A stretch of 42,219 nt of DNA, taken from contig NZ_JTHL01000001.1 in assembly GCF_000818195.1 (NCBI RefSeq), positions 5,282,244 to 5,324,462 of the forward strand, in the 5' to 3' direction. The notes under the pieces are model-generated. The model saw only the letters and a program-made list of their open reading frames with translations. It did no database searches and was not told the DNA's origin. The DNA is from Streptomyces sp. 150FB. Lineage in GTDB: Bacteria > Actinomycetota > Actinomycetes > Streptomycetales > Streptomycetaceae. The stretch's first letter is position 1. Each line of letters starts with the position of its first letter. Of this stretch, positions 15,699 to 24,481 are shown piece after piece. Made by a program: the position numbers and the translations under genes.

Positions 15699-18014
15699 AT
15701 GAGCCTCACCAGGACCACCGGCCCCGACGTCGGTCCCGGCGCCGCCGCCGAAGTCGAATTGGCCATCGGCGGCATGACCTGCGCTTCCTGTGCCGCCCGG
15801 ATCGAGAAGAAGCTCAACCGGATGGAAGGCGTCGAGGCGACCGTCAACTACGCCACCGAGAAGGCCAAGGTCAGCTACCAGGGCGCCGACCTTTCCGTGC
15901 AGGACCTGATCGCCACGGTCGAGGCCACGGGCTACACCGCCGAGGAGCCGGCCCCCATACGAACCGCCGGCGGCGGCCGGGACGCGGACGACGACGCCCG
16001 CGCCGATGCCGACGCCGAGGCGCTCAGACCGCTGCGGGAACGTCTGATCACCGCTGTCGTGCTCGCCGTACCGGTGATCGCGATGGCGATGGTGCCGGCC
16101 TTGCAGTTCGACAACTGGCAGTGGCTGTCGCTGACCCTCGCCGCCCCGGTTGTCACCTACGCCGCCTGGCCCTTCCACCGGGCCGCCTGGACCAACGCCC
16201 GGCACGGCGCGGCCACGATGGACACCCTGATCTCGGTCGGTACGTCGGCCGCGTTCCTCTGGTCGGTCTGGGCGCTGTTCTTCGGTACGGCGGGCATGAC
16301 CGGGATGACGCACCCCTTCGAGTTGACCATCTCCCGCAGTGACGGCGCGGGGAACATCTACTTCGAGGCCGCCGCCGGCGTCACCGCGTTCATCCTGGCG
16401 GGCAGGTACTTCGAAGCCCGCGCCAAGCGCAAGGCGGGGGCCGCGCTGCGTGCGCTGATGGAGCTGGGCGCCCGAGAAGTCACCGTGCTGCGCGAGGGTG
16501 GCCGGGAAGTCACCGTACCCACGGGTGAGTTGAAGATCGGCGACCGGTTCGTCGTACGGCCCGGGGAGAAGATCGCCACCGACGGCGTGGTTGTCGAGGG
16601 CTCGTCCGCCGTGGACGCCTCCATGCTCACGGGTGAGTCCATGCCGGTCGAGGTCGCGGCGAGCGACTCCGTCACCGGCGCCACCCTCAATGTCGGCGGC
16701 CGGCTGGTCGTCGAGGCGACCCGGATCGGCTCCGACACCCAACTCGCCCGTATGGCACGGATGGTGGAGGACGCCCAGAACGGCAAGGCCCAGGCGCAGC
16801 GGCTCGCCGACAAGATCTCGGCCGTGTTCGTCCCGGTCGTGATCGGCCTCGCCCTCGCCACTCTCGCCTTCTGGCTCATCAGCGGCGCGGGCATGACCGC
16901 CGCGTTCACGGCGGGCGTCGCCGTGCTGATCATCGCCTGCCCCTGCGCCCTGGGGCTCGCCACTCCCACCGCTCTCATGGTCGGCACCGGACGCGGAGCC
17001 CAGCTCGGCGTCCTCATCAAGGGCCCCGAAGTCCTGGAGTCCACGCGGCGGGTCGACACGATCGTCCTGGACAAGACCGGCACCGTCACCACCGGCCGTA
17101 TGACCCTGCTGGGAGTGCACACCGCCGAAGGAACCGACGAGAAGGAACTGCTGCGCCTCGCCGGCGCCCTGGAGCACGCCTCCGAACACCCCATCGCCCG
17201 CGCCATCGCCGACGGCGCCGCCGCCCGTGTCGGCACCCTCCCCGTACCGGAGGACTTCGCGAACCTGCCTGGTCTCGGCGTGCAGGGCATGGTCGAGGGC
17301 CGCGCCGTCCTCGTAGGGCGGCCGAAGCTTCTCGCCGAGTGGGAGATCCACCTGCCCGGGGAACTGGAAGCGGCCAGGCGCGCGGCGGAGGCCGCCGGCC
17401 GTACGGCGATCGCCGTGGCGTGGGACGGCGAGGCACGCGCCGTCCTCGAAGTCGCCGACGCGGTCAAGGACACCAGCCCGGAGGCGATCGCGAGACTGCG
17501 CGCCCTGGGACTCACCCCGATCCTCCTCACCGGCGACAACCAGGCAGTCGCCGCCTCGGTGGCCGCCGCTGTGGGCATCACGGGCGTCGGCGTCGGCGTC
17601 GGCCAGGTCATCGCGGACGTCATGCCGGAGGACAAGGTCGAGGTGATCAAACGCCTCCAGGCCGAAGGCCGTACGGTCGCCATGGTCGGCGACGGTGTCA
17701 ATGACGCCGCGGCCCTGGCCCAGGCCGACCTCGGGCTCGCCATGGGCACCGGCACCGACGCCGCCATCGAGGCCGCCGACCTGACCCTCGTCACCGGGGA
17801 CCTCAACACCACGGCCACCGCGATCCGGCTCGCCCGCCGCACGCTGCGGACGATCCGCGGGAACCTCTTCTGGGCCTTCGCGTACAACGTGGCGGCCATC
17901 CCCCTCGCGGCCGCCGGTCTCCTCAGCCCCATGATCGCGGGCGCGGCCATGGCGTTCTCCTCGGTGTTCGTCGTCGGTAACTCACTTCGCCTCCGCGGCT
18001 TCAAGGCCGTGTGA
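15699..18014 (+). CDS. copA: Copper-translocating P1B-type ATPase
   Basis: The protein has 771 residues, with AAGGAG 8 nt before the ATG. One N-terminal metal-binding domain carries GMTCASC (~25-31). Membrane helices follow from ~110. The actuator has the MTGESMPV loop; the transport motif is CPC in [13 protein letters not shown] (~414), the phosphorylation motif is DKTGT (~457), and [10 protein letters not shown] (~664) is the hinge. The CPC motif and HP-containing EHASEHPIA define the Cu(I) exporter group. It should pump Cu(I) out of the cytoplasm. The CsoR-type operators upstream support copper induction. No copZ chaperone or csoR gene lies beside it. A perfect inverted repeat 60 bp downstream may terminate it. 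Confidence 0.95.
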   Translation: MSLTRTTGPDVGPGAAAEVELAIGGMTCASCAARIEKKLNRMEGVEATVNYATEKAKVSYQGADLSVQDLIATVEATGYTAEEPAPIRTAGGGRDADDDARADADAEALRPLRERLITAVVLAVPVIAMAMVPALQFDNWQWLSLTLAAPVVTYAAWPFHRAAWTNARHGAATMDTLISVGTSAAFLWSVWALFFGTAGMTGMTHPFELTISRSDGAGNIYFEAAAGVTAFILAGRYFEARAKRKAGAALRALMELGAREVTVLREGGREVTVPTGELKIGDRFVVRPGEKIATDGVVVEGSSAVDASMLTGESMPVEVAASDSVTGATLNVGGRLVVEATRIGSDTQLARMARMVEDAQNGKAQAQRLADKISAVFVPVVIGLALATLAFWLISGAGMTAAFTAGVAVLIIACPCALGLATPTALMVGTGRGAQLGVLIKGPEVLESTRRVDTIVLDKTGTVTTGRMTLLGVHTAEGTDEKELLRLAGALEHASEHPIARAIADGAAARVGTLPVPEDFANLPGLGVQGMVEGRAVLVGRPKLLAEWEIHLPGELEAARRAAEAAGRTAIAVAWDGEARAVLEVADAVKDTSPEAIARLRALGLTPILLTGDNQAVAASVAAAVGITGVGVGVGQVIADVMPEDKVEVIKRLQAEGRTVAMVGDGVNDAAALAQADLGLAMGTGTDAAIEAADLTLVTGDLNTTATAIRLARRTLRTIRGNLFWAFAYNVAAIPLAAAGLLSPMIAGAAMAFSSVFVVGNSLRLRGFKAV

Positions 18015-18552
18015 GCGGAACCTCCAACAGCCCGTCCCGCACGCCCGCTTGGTCGGTGCGCAGCCTTTGCCTCCTGCTCACCAGGACCGTGGTCCTGGTG
18101 AGCACCATGGCGAGCGACATGAAGAGAAGCGCGTTCGCGTAGACGTCCTGGCCGCTGAGCTTGTTGTCGATGCTGAAGCGGATGATGCCTTCGCCGAACC
18201 AGTGCTCGGAGCCGTACGCGAAGAGAACGCGGGCGGCGGAGAGGATGATCCAGACGAGCGCGTATCCGACGCCGCCGACCGTACGTATCTCACCGTCCCC
18301 GTCCCGACGGGCGGGCAGCAGCGCAGCAGCCACGAGCCCCGCAATGACACCCGCCCCGACTCCGGCGAGCTGAAGTGACACATCATTTCCCGTCGTCGGA
18401 AAGGAGTGCACAAAAAGCGGCACGACAATGACGACCACCAGCACGGAACGCAGCATCCGCGCGGTGGTGAGGCGGCGGCGGCCGAGGTCGGTCGCGAGAA
18501 TGACGGCGAGGATGCTCACACTGGCGATCAGCGCGGTCAGGAATTGGCTCAT
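18001..18552 (-). CDS. Hypothetical multi-pass membrane protein
   Basis: The protein has 183 residues. About five hydrophobic segments are visible (residues ~5-20, 33-50, 58-80, 95-112, 138-158). A polar loop with [22 protein letters not shown] lies between the last two, and the C-terminus is basic. I do not recognise the family. The stop overlaps the copA stop by 14 bp, so the genes converge. A perfect 14-bp inverted repeat lies inside the coding region at 18075-18104, encoding [11 protein letters not shown], so its RNA would fold strongly. The intergenic region upstream contains another inverted repeat. Confidence 0.75.
   Translation of the reverse strand: MSQFLTALIASVSILAVILATDLGRRRLTTARMLRSVLVVVIVVPLFVHSFPTTGNDVSLQLAGVGAGVIAGLVAAALLPARRDGDGEIRTVGGVGYALVWIILSAARVLFAYGSEHWFGEGIIRFSIDNKLSGQDVYANALLFMSLAMVLTRTTVLVSRRQRLRTDQAGVRDGLLEVPLTRP
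18075..18104 (+). terminator. Perfect inverted repeat after copA, inside convergent gene
   Basis: Arms TGCTCACCAGGACC and GGTCCTGGTGAGCA pair over 14 bp with a 2-base centre. It lies 61 bp beyond the copA stop and could end that transcript while also forming a structure in the opposite coding RNA. Confidence 0.5.
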
Positions 18553-18656
18553 GAACGTCCCCCGGTCCTAGGTGAATTCGATTCGCGGCACGTCCCGCCG
18601 CTGCCACCAACGCTATGGACGCCGCCTTCGACTCGGTACGACCGTTCGTCGGGCCG

Positions 18657-18691
18657 GCTGTCAACCGATCGGTGGACACCGGTCGGACAGC
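18657..18691. repeat. Inverted repeat in divergent intergenic region
   Basis: CCGATCGGTG, GA, CACCGGTCGG pair with one mismatch and are flanked by GCTGT/ACAGC. It sits between the membrane protein gene and the ABM gene and may be an operator. Confidence 0.5.
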
Positions 18692-18774
18692 TTTGGTCAA
18701 GAGCTTGATCCGTTATGTATCCCGTTCAGGAAAGACGCTGGATCATGGGCGCGTCGCGCCCTACGGTGGCGGCC

Positions 18775-19128
18775 ATGAGCAGTCACTCGGAAGCGCCTGT
18801 CGTGCCCGTCGAGGCCCCTGAACCCCCCTACTACGTAGCTGTCTTCACCACAGTGCGGACCCAGGAGCAGAGCGGCTACAGCGAGACCAACGCACGCATG
18901 GAAGAGCTGGTGAAGGACGTCCCCGGGTTCCTGGGGATGGACCACGCGCAGACTCCTGGCGGGCTGTCCATCACGGTCGGGTACTTCCGCGACGCCGACG
19001 CCCTCACGGAGTGGCGGACCAACGCCGAGCACCGCGCGGCGCAAAAGCGCGGGCGGGCCGAGTGGTACCAGAACTACACGCCGCATGTGGCGAAAGTGGA
19101 GCGGAGCCACGGGTTCACGCGAGGGTAG
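18775..19128 (+). CDS. Antibiotic biosynthesis monooxygenase (ABM) domain protein
   Basis: The protein has 117 residues from the ATG at 18775 (GGTGGCGG just upstream); ATG codons at 18745 and 18715 are also in frame. Residues ~25-110 form one ABM ferredoxin-like domain: YYVAVFTTVRT, then MEELVKDVPGFLGMDHAQ, SITVGYFRDADALTEWRTNAEH and AQKRGRAEWYQNY. The pattern W-x3-AEH-x2-AQ is typical of small cytoplasmic ABM proteins, which include haem-degrading and quinone monooxygenases. No biosynthetic genes are adjacent, so the substrate is unknown and a housekeeping role is as likely as a secondary-metabolism one. Confidence 0.85.
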   Translation: MSSHSEAPVVPVEAPEPPYYVAVFTTVRTQEQSGYSETNARMEELVKDVPGFLGMDHAQTPGGLSITVGYFRDADALTEWRTNAEHRAAQKRGRAEWYQNYTPHVAKVERSHGFTRG

Positions 19129-19519
19129 GCCCCGCGGAGCCCGACAGCGGGCTGACCAAGCGAAGTCACCTCCGGTGCGGCAAGCGTCGTCCCGCCAGGC
19201 CCTGTCCGGGTGGCAGAACGAGTACGCGCGCCATCAGCCGGTTTCAAGGACGCCCGAGCTGTGACGGACCGTTACAACCTCTTACGGCAGGCGCGGTTGG
19301 GTCTCCTCGGCACCGCCACCGCGGCGACCCTCGGGCGATCCGTCAAGGAGGTCCTGTGTCAGATGCGGGCACCGGGTTCCGGATGTCGCGATCAAGCTAC
19401 CCGAATGTCACGGGAGTGTCCGGGGTACGGCCCGTCCGCAACCCCTCCAGTCCCGCTTGCCTCCTTCAACCCAGAAGGGCCCGCACCGGGTGGGCCGGCA
19501 TCGGATCTACGGAGTAGCA
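19129..19519 (+). other. Intergenic region upstream of DUF4232 lipoprotein
   Basis: A small hairpin, AGCCCG-ACAG-CGGGCT (19138-19153), follows the ABM stop and may be a weak terminator. The rest contains no repeat or coding signal I can defend. The promoter of the lipoprotein must lie here but no convincing -35/-10 pair was seen. Confidence 0.4.
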
Positions 19520-20197
19520 ATGCGCAGCAACAGGAAGCTTTCGGGTCTCGCCCTCCTCGCCGTGGCCGCCGGGCTGTCCCTGACGGCCTGCAACGCCACC
19601 GGCTCCATAGCCGCCGGCCCCGCGTCGTCGAGCGCCACGGCCGGCCAGGACGGCTCCTCCGACAGCGGTGCCGACACGGCGTCGCCGTCCAGCGCGACCT
19701 CCGGCCAGAGCGGCTCCTCCGGCAGCGGCAAGAGCGGCGGCTCCGGCTCCTCGGATTCCGGTTCCGGTTCTGGTTCGTCGTCCGGCAGCATGTGCAAGAC
19801 CTCGAACCTCAGCATGTCCACGCAGCACGGTATTTCGGGAGAGGGGCAGGAGATTGTCCACCTCACGAACACCGGCTCCGGCACCTGCACGATGCATGGC
19901 TTCCCGGGCGTCGACCTCAAGAGCGACAGCGGTTCGGACACCGTCAGCGCCGCCCGCAGCAACTCCGACGTACCCACCGTCACGCTGGCCCCCGGTGAGA
20001 AGACCGACTTCGTCCTGAACTACGAGTTCAACAACAGCGGCGGCTCCGGCTTCACGTTCACCACCATGATCGTCACGCCGCCCAACGAGACCCACTCCAA
20101 GACCCTCGGCACGTCCGTCAACATCCCTGTCGACAACCCTGACCAGGCCTCCGACTCCGCCGGTATCCAGGTCAACGCGGTCGGCGCGGGCAAGTAG
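19520..20197 (+). CDS. DUF4232-type secreted lipoprotein
   Basis: The protein has 225 residues from the ATG at 19520, with GGAG 5 nt upstream. The signal MRSNRKLSGLALLAVAAGLS ends in the lipobox LTAC (Cys ~25), so it should be lipid-anchored outside the membrane. A Ser/Gly-rich, low-complexity linker (~40-90) leads to a beta-rich domain that starts MCKTSNLSMS and includes IVHLTNTGSGTCTMHGFPGVDL and VTLAPGEKTDFVLNY, matching DUF4232. Two Cys of the domain (in CKTS and GTCTM) may pair. The role is unknown in this family. A GC-rich terminator hairpin follows, and the two-component system starts 272 bp downstream. Confidence 0.88.
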   Translation: MRSNRKLSGLALLAVAAGLSLTACNATGSIAAGPASSSATAGQDGSSDSGADTASPSSATSGQSGSSGSGKSGGSGSSDSGSGSGSSSGSMCKTSNLSMSTQHGISGEGQEIVHLTNTGSGTCTMHGFPGVDLKSDSGSDTVSAARSNSDVPTVTLAPGEKTDFVLNYEFNNSGGSGFTFTTMIVTPPNETHSKTLGTSVNIPVDNPDQASDSAGIQVNAVGAGK

Positions 20198-20243
20198 CCG
20201 GGCCTCACCCGCACGGATCTCCCAGCCACAAGACGGCCACATC

Positions 20244-20277
20244 GCCGCGCGCCCCGGTCAGAACGGGCCCGCGCGGC
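20244..20277 (+). terminator. Terminator hairpin after lipoprotein gene
   Basis: GCCGCGCG (20244-20251) pairs with CGCGCGGC (20270-20277), continued by an inner CCCG/CGGG stem and the loop GTCAGAA, 46 bp past the stop. Confidence 0.7.
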
Positions 20278-20469
20278 GGGTCGCCTCCCCGGCCTCAAGC
20301 CTTCGAACTCCCCCTGCCGGTGTGCAGGGTTCACGCCCTGGTCCTGGTCCCGGCCCTGCGGCCGGCGCGTGGTTGTTTGTCCGCGGGCACCTATGGTCAA
20401 CGGTGACAGCGCCCGTTGACACCGGACACCCGGCGCTCCCCGCACGGCGTTGGTGCTAGGACTTGTGCC

Positions 20470-21819
20470 GTGCGTACTCAGACCCAAGGCGGCCCGCTGC
20501 CTGCCCCGGCGAACTACGGCCCGGAGACCGGCGGCCGGTGGTTCGGCCTCTGGGACACCTACTTCACGATCTCTTACCTGGTCACCGTCGCCTTCCTGTT
20601 GGGCTTCGACGGAGGGCTCGACGCCGGCGGTGGCGCGGTCGCCGTCGCGATCGGTGCGATGACCCTGATGGTCATCTGGTACGCGGCGCTGGGCCGGGCG
20701 CTGATGATCGACGCGGGGGAGCGGCGCTCAAGCCGCGGGGCCGTTGTTTTTGTCGGCGGGCTGCTCGTGCTGTTCGTCGTGGCCGACGCCTTCGACCTCA
20801 GGTCCTCCTTCTCGCTGTTCGCCGTGGTGCCGATGCTGATCATGAGCCTGCCCATCCGGCCGGCCCTCGCGCTCTCCATGGTGGCCAACCTCTGGCCGGT
20901 GGCCGCGGTCCTGTTCCAGGGCGGCGACCTCGACTCCGCCGTCCGCGGTGTGCTTCCGATGTCCTTGCTGGGCCTCGCGCTGTCGGTCCTCCTCGGGTTG
21001 TGGATCACTCGTGTGGTGGGGCAGAGCAAGGACCGCGGCGAGCTGATCGCCGAACTCCGCCGCACCCGGGAGAGCGTGGCCAGGCTGTCGCACGAGGCCG
21101 GGATCTCCGCCGAACGCGAGCGGCTGGCCCGCGAGATCCACGACACCCTGGCGCAGAGCCTGACCAGCGTCATCGGCCTCGTCCAGGCCGCGGAGTCGGA
21201 GGTCGAGCCCAGCCCCGACCTCGCACTCCGACATCTGGGCCTCGCCGGCCGGGTGGCCAGGGAAAGCCTGGCGGAGACGCGCGACTTCGTCGCGGCTCTC
21301 ACCCCTCCGAGCCTGCGGGAGAGTTCGCTGGCTCAGGCCCTGCGCCGACAAGCCGAGACCCTGACCGCCGAGACGGGCCTCGACGTACGGTGCTCGGTCG
21401 AGGGCGTGGAGGAGCCGCTGCCGGTGGCGGTCAGCGTCGTACTGCTGCGGTCGGCGCAGGAAGCGATCGCCAACGTACGCAAGCACGCGACCCGGGCCCG
21501 GGTGGTGGAGGTGGTCGTGGCATTCGAAGGGAAGACGGATCGGGATGAGGACGTCGTCCGCCTTACGATCCGTGACGACGGCGAGGGCTTCACTCCTTTC
21601 GATGAGCAGGATGCGGTGAGCGGGCAGCAGGGTGGGTTCGGACTGCCGGGCATGCGGGCCAGGGCGGAAGAGATTAACGGAACGGCGGTCGTCAGAAGCG
21701 TTCCCGGAGAAGGCACCACCGTCGAGGTGACAGTGCCCCTGGGTGCGGGTGCGGGTGCGGGTGTTGTAGGTGTGGGTGCGGAGCCAGTGGACAGCGTGGA
21801 CAGCCGGGGAGGCCGTTGA
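20470..21819 (+). CDS. NarL-type sensor histidine kinase
   Basis: The protein has 449 residues from a GTG at 20470. TAGGAC at 20457-20462 ends 7 nt before it, so the mRNA may be leaderless. Five to six membrane helices span residues ~20-185. The HisKA_3 dimerisation domain has the phospho-His in EIHDTLAQSLTSVIGLVQAA (~222-241), and the ATPase domain has the N-box EAIANVRKHA, DDGEGF and GFGLPGMRARA. There is no extracellular sensor domain of note, so the signal may be sensed in or near the membrane. The tail is a Gly/Ala/Val repeat built from GGTGCG units. It overlaps the response regulator start by one base, so the two are made together. Confidence 0.93.
   Translation: MRTQTQGGPLPAPANYGPETGGRWFGLWDTYFTISYLVTVAFLLGFDGGLDAGGGAVAVAIGAMTLMVIWYAALGRALMIDAGERRSSRGAVVFVGGLLVLFVVADAFDLRSSFSLFAVVPMLIMSLPIRPALALSMVANLWPVAAVLFQGGDLDSAVRGVLPMSLLGLALSVLLGLWITRVVGQSKDRGELIAELRRTRESVARLSHEAGISAERERLAREIHDTLAQSLTSVIGLVQAAESEVEPSPDLALRHLGLAGRVARESLAETRDFVAALTPPSLRESSLAQALRRQAETLTAETGLDVRCSVEGVEEPLPVAVSVVLLRSAQEAIANVRKHATRARVVEVVVAFEGKTDRDEDVVRLTIRDDGEGFTPFDEQDAVSGQQGGFGLPGMRARAEEINGTAVVRSVPGEGTTVEVTVPLGAGAGAGVVGVGAEPVDSVDSRGGR
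21742..21763 (+). repeat. GGTGCG hexamer repeat at the 3' end of the kinase gene
   Basis: Three exact hexamers and a degenerate fourth encode the Gly-Ala tail GAGAGAG. It lies after the conserved kinase core and is likely variable in length. Confidence 0.7.
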
Positions 21820-22451
21820 TGGGTGAGGGACGGACGATCGGGGTCCTGCTGGTCGACGATCACCCGGTGGTGCGGGAAGGCTTGTGCGCGATGCTTGAGT
21901 CGGCCGACGGCATCACCGTTGTCGGGCAGGCCGGTTCCGGCGAGGAAGCGGTGACGCAGGCCGCGGCGCTGAGCCCGGACCTCGTCCTTCTCGACCTCCG
22001 GATGGGCGATATGGACGGCGTCACAGCGACCGCGCACATCCGCCGCCGTTCACCGCGGACCAAGGTCGTCATCGTCACCACCTACGAGGACGAGGCCGAC
22101 ATCCTCCGCGCTGTGGAGGCGGGCGCCGCGGGTTATCTCCTCAAGGGCAGCTCCCGGATCGAGCTGATCAACGCCGTCCAGGCCGCGGCCCGTGGCGAGA
22201 CCGTACTCACGCCGTCCCTCGCCACCAAGCTGTTCCGGGCCAGAGGCGCCGGCCCCTCTCCGCTGTCCGAGCGCGAGTGTGAGGTGCTGCGCCTGGTCGG
22301 CCGGGGTCTGACCAACGCCGACATAGGCAAACAGCTCTTCATCGGCGAGGCCACGGTGAAGACGCACCTGCTGCGCACCTTCAAGAAGCTCGACGTGTCG
22401 GACCGGACGGCCGCCGTGCTGACGGCCATGGAGCGCGGGCTGCTGCCCTGA
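21819..22451 (+). CDS. LuxR/NarL-type response regulator
   Basis: The protein has 210 residues from the ATG at 21819, overlapping the kinase stop; GGGGAGG is 6 nt upstream. The receiver domain has acidic DD (13-14), phospho-acceptor Asp59 in LVLLDLRMG, and the conserved Thr and Lys of the TTYEDE and LLKG segments. The C-terminal LuxR HTH runs from LSERECEVLRLVGRGLTNAD through GEATVKTHLLRTFKKL. It should be phosphorylated by the kinase encoded just before it and bind DNA as a dimer. Its targets cannot be read here. A modest GAGGCC/GGCCTC hairpin (22450-22485) may end the transcript. Confidence 0.95.
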   Translation: MGEGRTIGVLLVDDHPVVREGLCAMLESADGITVVGQAGSGEEAVTQAAALSPDLVLLDLRMGDMDGVTATAHIRRRSPRTKVVIVTTYEDEADILRAVEAGAAGYLLKGSSRIELINAVQAAARGETVLTPSLATKLFRARGAGPSPLSERECEVLRLVGRGLTNADIGKQLFIGEATVKTHLLRTFKKLDVSDRTAAVLTAMERGLLP

Positions 22452-22619
22452 GGCCGTAGCCGCTGTCGCCGCACGCGGTGGCCTCGCTGGACTCGCTGGG
22501 CTCGGTGAAATCGGTGGGCGGGGGAGGACAGGGGCGAGCGGGGCGAGTTCTTTCGCTTCACGTTCATCTGCTGCGTCATGGAGGCAAAATTAGTCGACCT
22601 CGCCCATAGATGTACGAAG

Positions 22620-22628
22620 TTGTCCACA
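22620..22628 (+). promoter_or_regulatory. Single DnaA box
   Basis: TTGTCCACA is identical to the Streptomyces DnaA box consensus. It lies 24 bp before the HD-hydrolase start, close enough to overlap that gene's promoter. No cluster of boxes is present, so this is not an origin. Confidence 0.5.
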
Positions 22629-22651
22629 GCCTCGGACCTATTGTCATACCC

Positions 22652-23326
22652 ATGCCCGACCTCGACTTGCGCAGCCGCTTCGCGACCGCCCTCCGCGCCG
22701 TCCGCCCTCTCCGCGACGCCCCCGACGCCGCCGCCGACAACGCCGCGCTCCCCGACCCGTACATCTACGCCGACGCGCTGCTCGCCCGCTGGGCCGAGCC
22801 GCAACGGCGCTACCACACCACCGATCACCTGCTCGCCGTCCTGGACCACATCGACACCCTCGCCGACCACGCGGACGACCCCGACCTCGTCCGCCTCGGC
22901 GCCTGGTTTCACGACGCCGTCTACCGCCCGGACCGTTCCGAGAACGAGGACCGTTCCGCCCGTCTCGCCGAACGCGCCCTGCCCGAAGCCGGGTTGGACC
23001 AGGACCAGACGTACGAAGTCGCCCGCCTCGTCCGTCTCACCACCACCCACGCCGCCGAGCCCGGCGACCGGAACGGCGCCGTCCTCTGCGACGCCGACCT
23101 CGCGATCCTGGCCGCCGCACCGGCCGCGTACGCCGCGTACACGGCCGCCGTACGGGAGGAGTACGCCTTCGTCCCCGAGGAGGCCTTCCGTGCCGGCCGC
23201 GCCGCTGTACTGGAGCAACTGCTCGCGCTGCCAAGGCTGTTCAGCACCCCGTACGGCGAACAGGAGTGGGAGGCACGAGCCCGCCAGAACCTGGCGGCCG
23301 AACTGCGCCAGCTCACAGCTCCCTGA
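22652..23326 (+). CDS. HD-superfamily metal-dependent phosphohydrolase (predicted)
   Basis: The protein has 224 residues from the ATG at 22652, which has no clear ribosome site and may be leaderless. Key motifs are RRYHTTDHLLAVLDHI near 50-65, LGAWFHDAVYRP (HD pair) near 85-95, and a later LCDADLAILAA with a conserved Asp. This arrangement matches the family of predicted HD phosphohydrolases that are often fused or linked to tRNA-modification or nucleotide metabolism genes; the substrate is not established. Its 3' end was partly duplicated: a 23-bp segment spanning the stop recurs 38 bp downstream. Confidence 0.85.
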   Translation: MPDLDLRSRFATALRAVRPLRDAPDAAADNAALPDPYIYADALLARWAEPQRRYHTTDHLLAVLDHIDTLADHADDPDLVRLGAWFHDAVYRPDRSENEDRSARLAERALPEAGLDQDQTYEVARLVRLTTTHAAEPGDRNGAVLCDADLAILAAAPAAYAAYTAAVREEYAFVPEEAFRAGRAAVLEQLLALPRLFSTPYGEQEWEARARQNLAAELRQLTAP

Positions 23327-23367
23327 CCGCGCAGCGCCCTGACGGCCAGCTCACAGCTCCCTGACCG
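23307..23367 (+). repeat. 23-bp direct repeat across the HD-hydrolase stop codon
   Basis: The same 23 bases occupy 23307-23329 and 23345-23367, offset by 38 bp. The first copy holds the stop codon. The second is outside the gene and borders the transposase remnant. Confidence 0.85.
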
Positions 23368-23729
23368 GCGGGTGGACCGGAGTTGGGTGTGGTCGGTGAT
23401 CACGAGCCACGTCCAGCGGTCCGCCGCCTCGGGAGTGCGGATCTTCGAGCGGGTCCAGCCCATGGTCTGTTTGATCGTTCTGCAGCGCTGCAACGCTGCA
23501 ACGAACTCGGAACCGGGAACGTCAACTTCACGTCCACGACGGGAGTGGCGCGTCCCGGCCAATCCGCCCACTCGTGTCATCCCCGATGACGCGTCCTACT
23601 CGTCAGTCGCGCCAACACCACCGGACGCGACCTGTATCGGCGCTCTGGTATGCCCCCGCCAATCGAGCTACTTTCAGATCCAAGCCGCACTTACGAGCAC
23701 TACGAGCACATCGCCGCACAGGAGGAAAA
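23327..23729. other. Intergenic region with duplication and transposase remnant
   Basis: It contains the second copy of the 23-bp repeat, a decayed transposase C-terminus on the minus strand (23365-23481) and the promoter region of the small secreted protein gene. Short CTGCAGCG/CTGCAACG repeats lie near 23481-23502. The remainder looks like degenerate sequence. Confidence 0.5.
23365..23481 (-). pseudogene. Transposase remnant (C-terminal fragment)
   Basis: The minus-strand reading contains TIKQTMGWTRSKIRTPEAAD, then RWTWLVITDHTQLR. This closely resembles the conserved C-terminal region of a common actinobacterial transposase family (FKQTLGWT...DPxAADRWTWLVIAAHTQLRLAR, from memory). Only ~39 residues survive; no upstream DDE domain or terminal repeats are present. 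The frame continues into the antisense of the HD-hydrolase gene, which is not part of the transposase. It marks past insertion activity here. Confidence 0.65.
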
Positions 23730-24077
23730 TTGCGCAACTTCGCTGCATCGGTCACAGGCATGACCCTCGCCCTGGGAGCCCTCTCACTCACCGTGGCTCC
23801 AACCGCCACTGCGGCAACGTCCTGTCCGTCCGGCACGGTCTGCATCCGCGAGACGAACGGCACCATCCTGGACAAGAATATCTTCCGCAGCTACGGCCCC
23901 CACAACCTGTCGAACGTCACCGGCGTGCGTGTGGTGGTCAACAACCAGACCGGCGGCGCGGCCTTCCAGCTCTGCTTGGGGTACAACGGCACGAATTGCG
24001 GCGACGAGAACAGGGATACAGGCGAATATCCGCCACACGACATGACGCCGATCAACTCGTTGTACCTCGTGAGGTGA
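23730..24077 (+). CDS. Small secreted protein with TTG start (peptidase inhibitor I36-like)
   Basis: The protein has 115 residues. The start is taken as TTG at 23730 because a perfect AGGAGG lies at 23720-23725, 4 nt upstream; the ATG at 23760 would cut into the signal peptide and has no site. Residues 1-29 are a Sec signal (RNFAASVTGMTLALGALSLT, then APTATAA). The mature protein starts SCPSGTVCIRETNG, has four cysteines in two close pairs of segments, and ends NSLYLVR. The CPSG-x-VC start and beta-rich pattern recall the I36 peptidase-inhibitor/beta-gamma-crystallin group; this assignment is tentative. It lies in a stretch with insertion scars. Confidence 0.7.
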   Translation: MRNFAASVTGMTLALGALSLTVAPTATAATSCPSGTVCIRETNGTILDKNIFRSYGPHNLSNVTGVRVVVNNQTGGAAFQLCLGYNGTNCGDENRDTGEYPPHDMTPINSLYLVR

Positions 24078-24236
24078 ACAACACCGAGGACAGGTGCCGG
24101 CCGGGGGGTGCCCGGTAGCGAGGCGTCCTGGTGCTTGCCGATCGTAAGGCCGCCGGAAAAGCCTCGTAGCGCGGCGTCGAGTCCGAGCGGACCGCCCAGG
24201 GACAGGGACCGCTACCCAGAAGGCCGGTCCTGATTC

Positions 24237-24481
24237 TCATTGCGGCACCGCCCAGGACGGCCAGGGGTCCAGCCAGATGATCGCCCCGGGAGGCCACCGC
24301 GGGAGTGGAGGAAGAGTTCGCAGCGGGCCGTGCGAATGTCCGGCCAGTGCCCAGGCATCGGCAGATCCCAGTCCTCGGGAATCTCGTCTGTCGCACTGGT
24401 CTCGGGCAGAAGGCGCATGATGCAAACGTCCCAGCTCACGCCGGGAATGTAATGACCGATACGGGCGTTCATCACTGTCAT
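24237..24481 (-). pseudogene. Frameshifted hypothetical gene
   Basis: From an ATG at 24481 the frame reads MTVMNARIGHYIPGVSWDV, then RLLPETS...PEDWDLPMPGHWPDIRTA and CELFLH, with coding-like third-base bias. Near 24305-24315 the bias moves to another frame that reads LPRWPPGAIIWLDPWPSWAV-PQ and stops at 24237. A one-base indel would join them into a ~80-residue protein. The start overlaps the divergent efflux gene start by two bases. It is either a decayed gene or a base-call error; I do not recognise the family. Confidence 0.4.

Noticed and set aside
15546..17351. 601-codon minus-strand frame antisense to copA
   Set aside because: copA has every P-type ATPase motif; the antisense frame is a composition artefact.
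20416..20421. TTGACA as -35 of the sensor kinase promoter
   Set aside because: It is 35 bp from the likely -10 (TAGGAC), far too distant.
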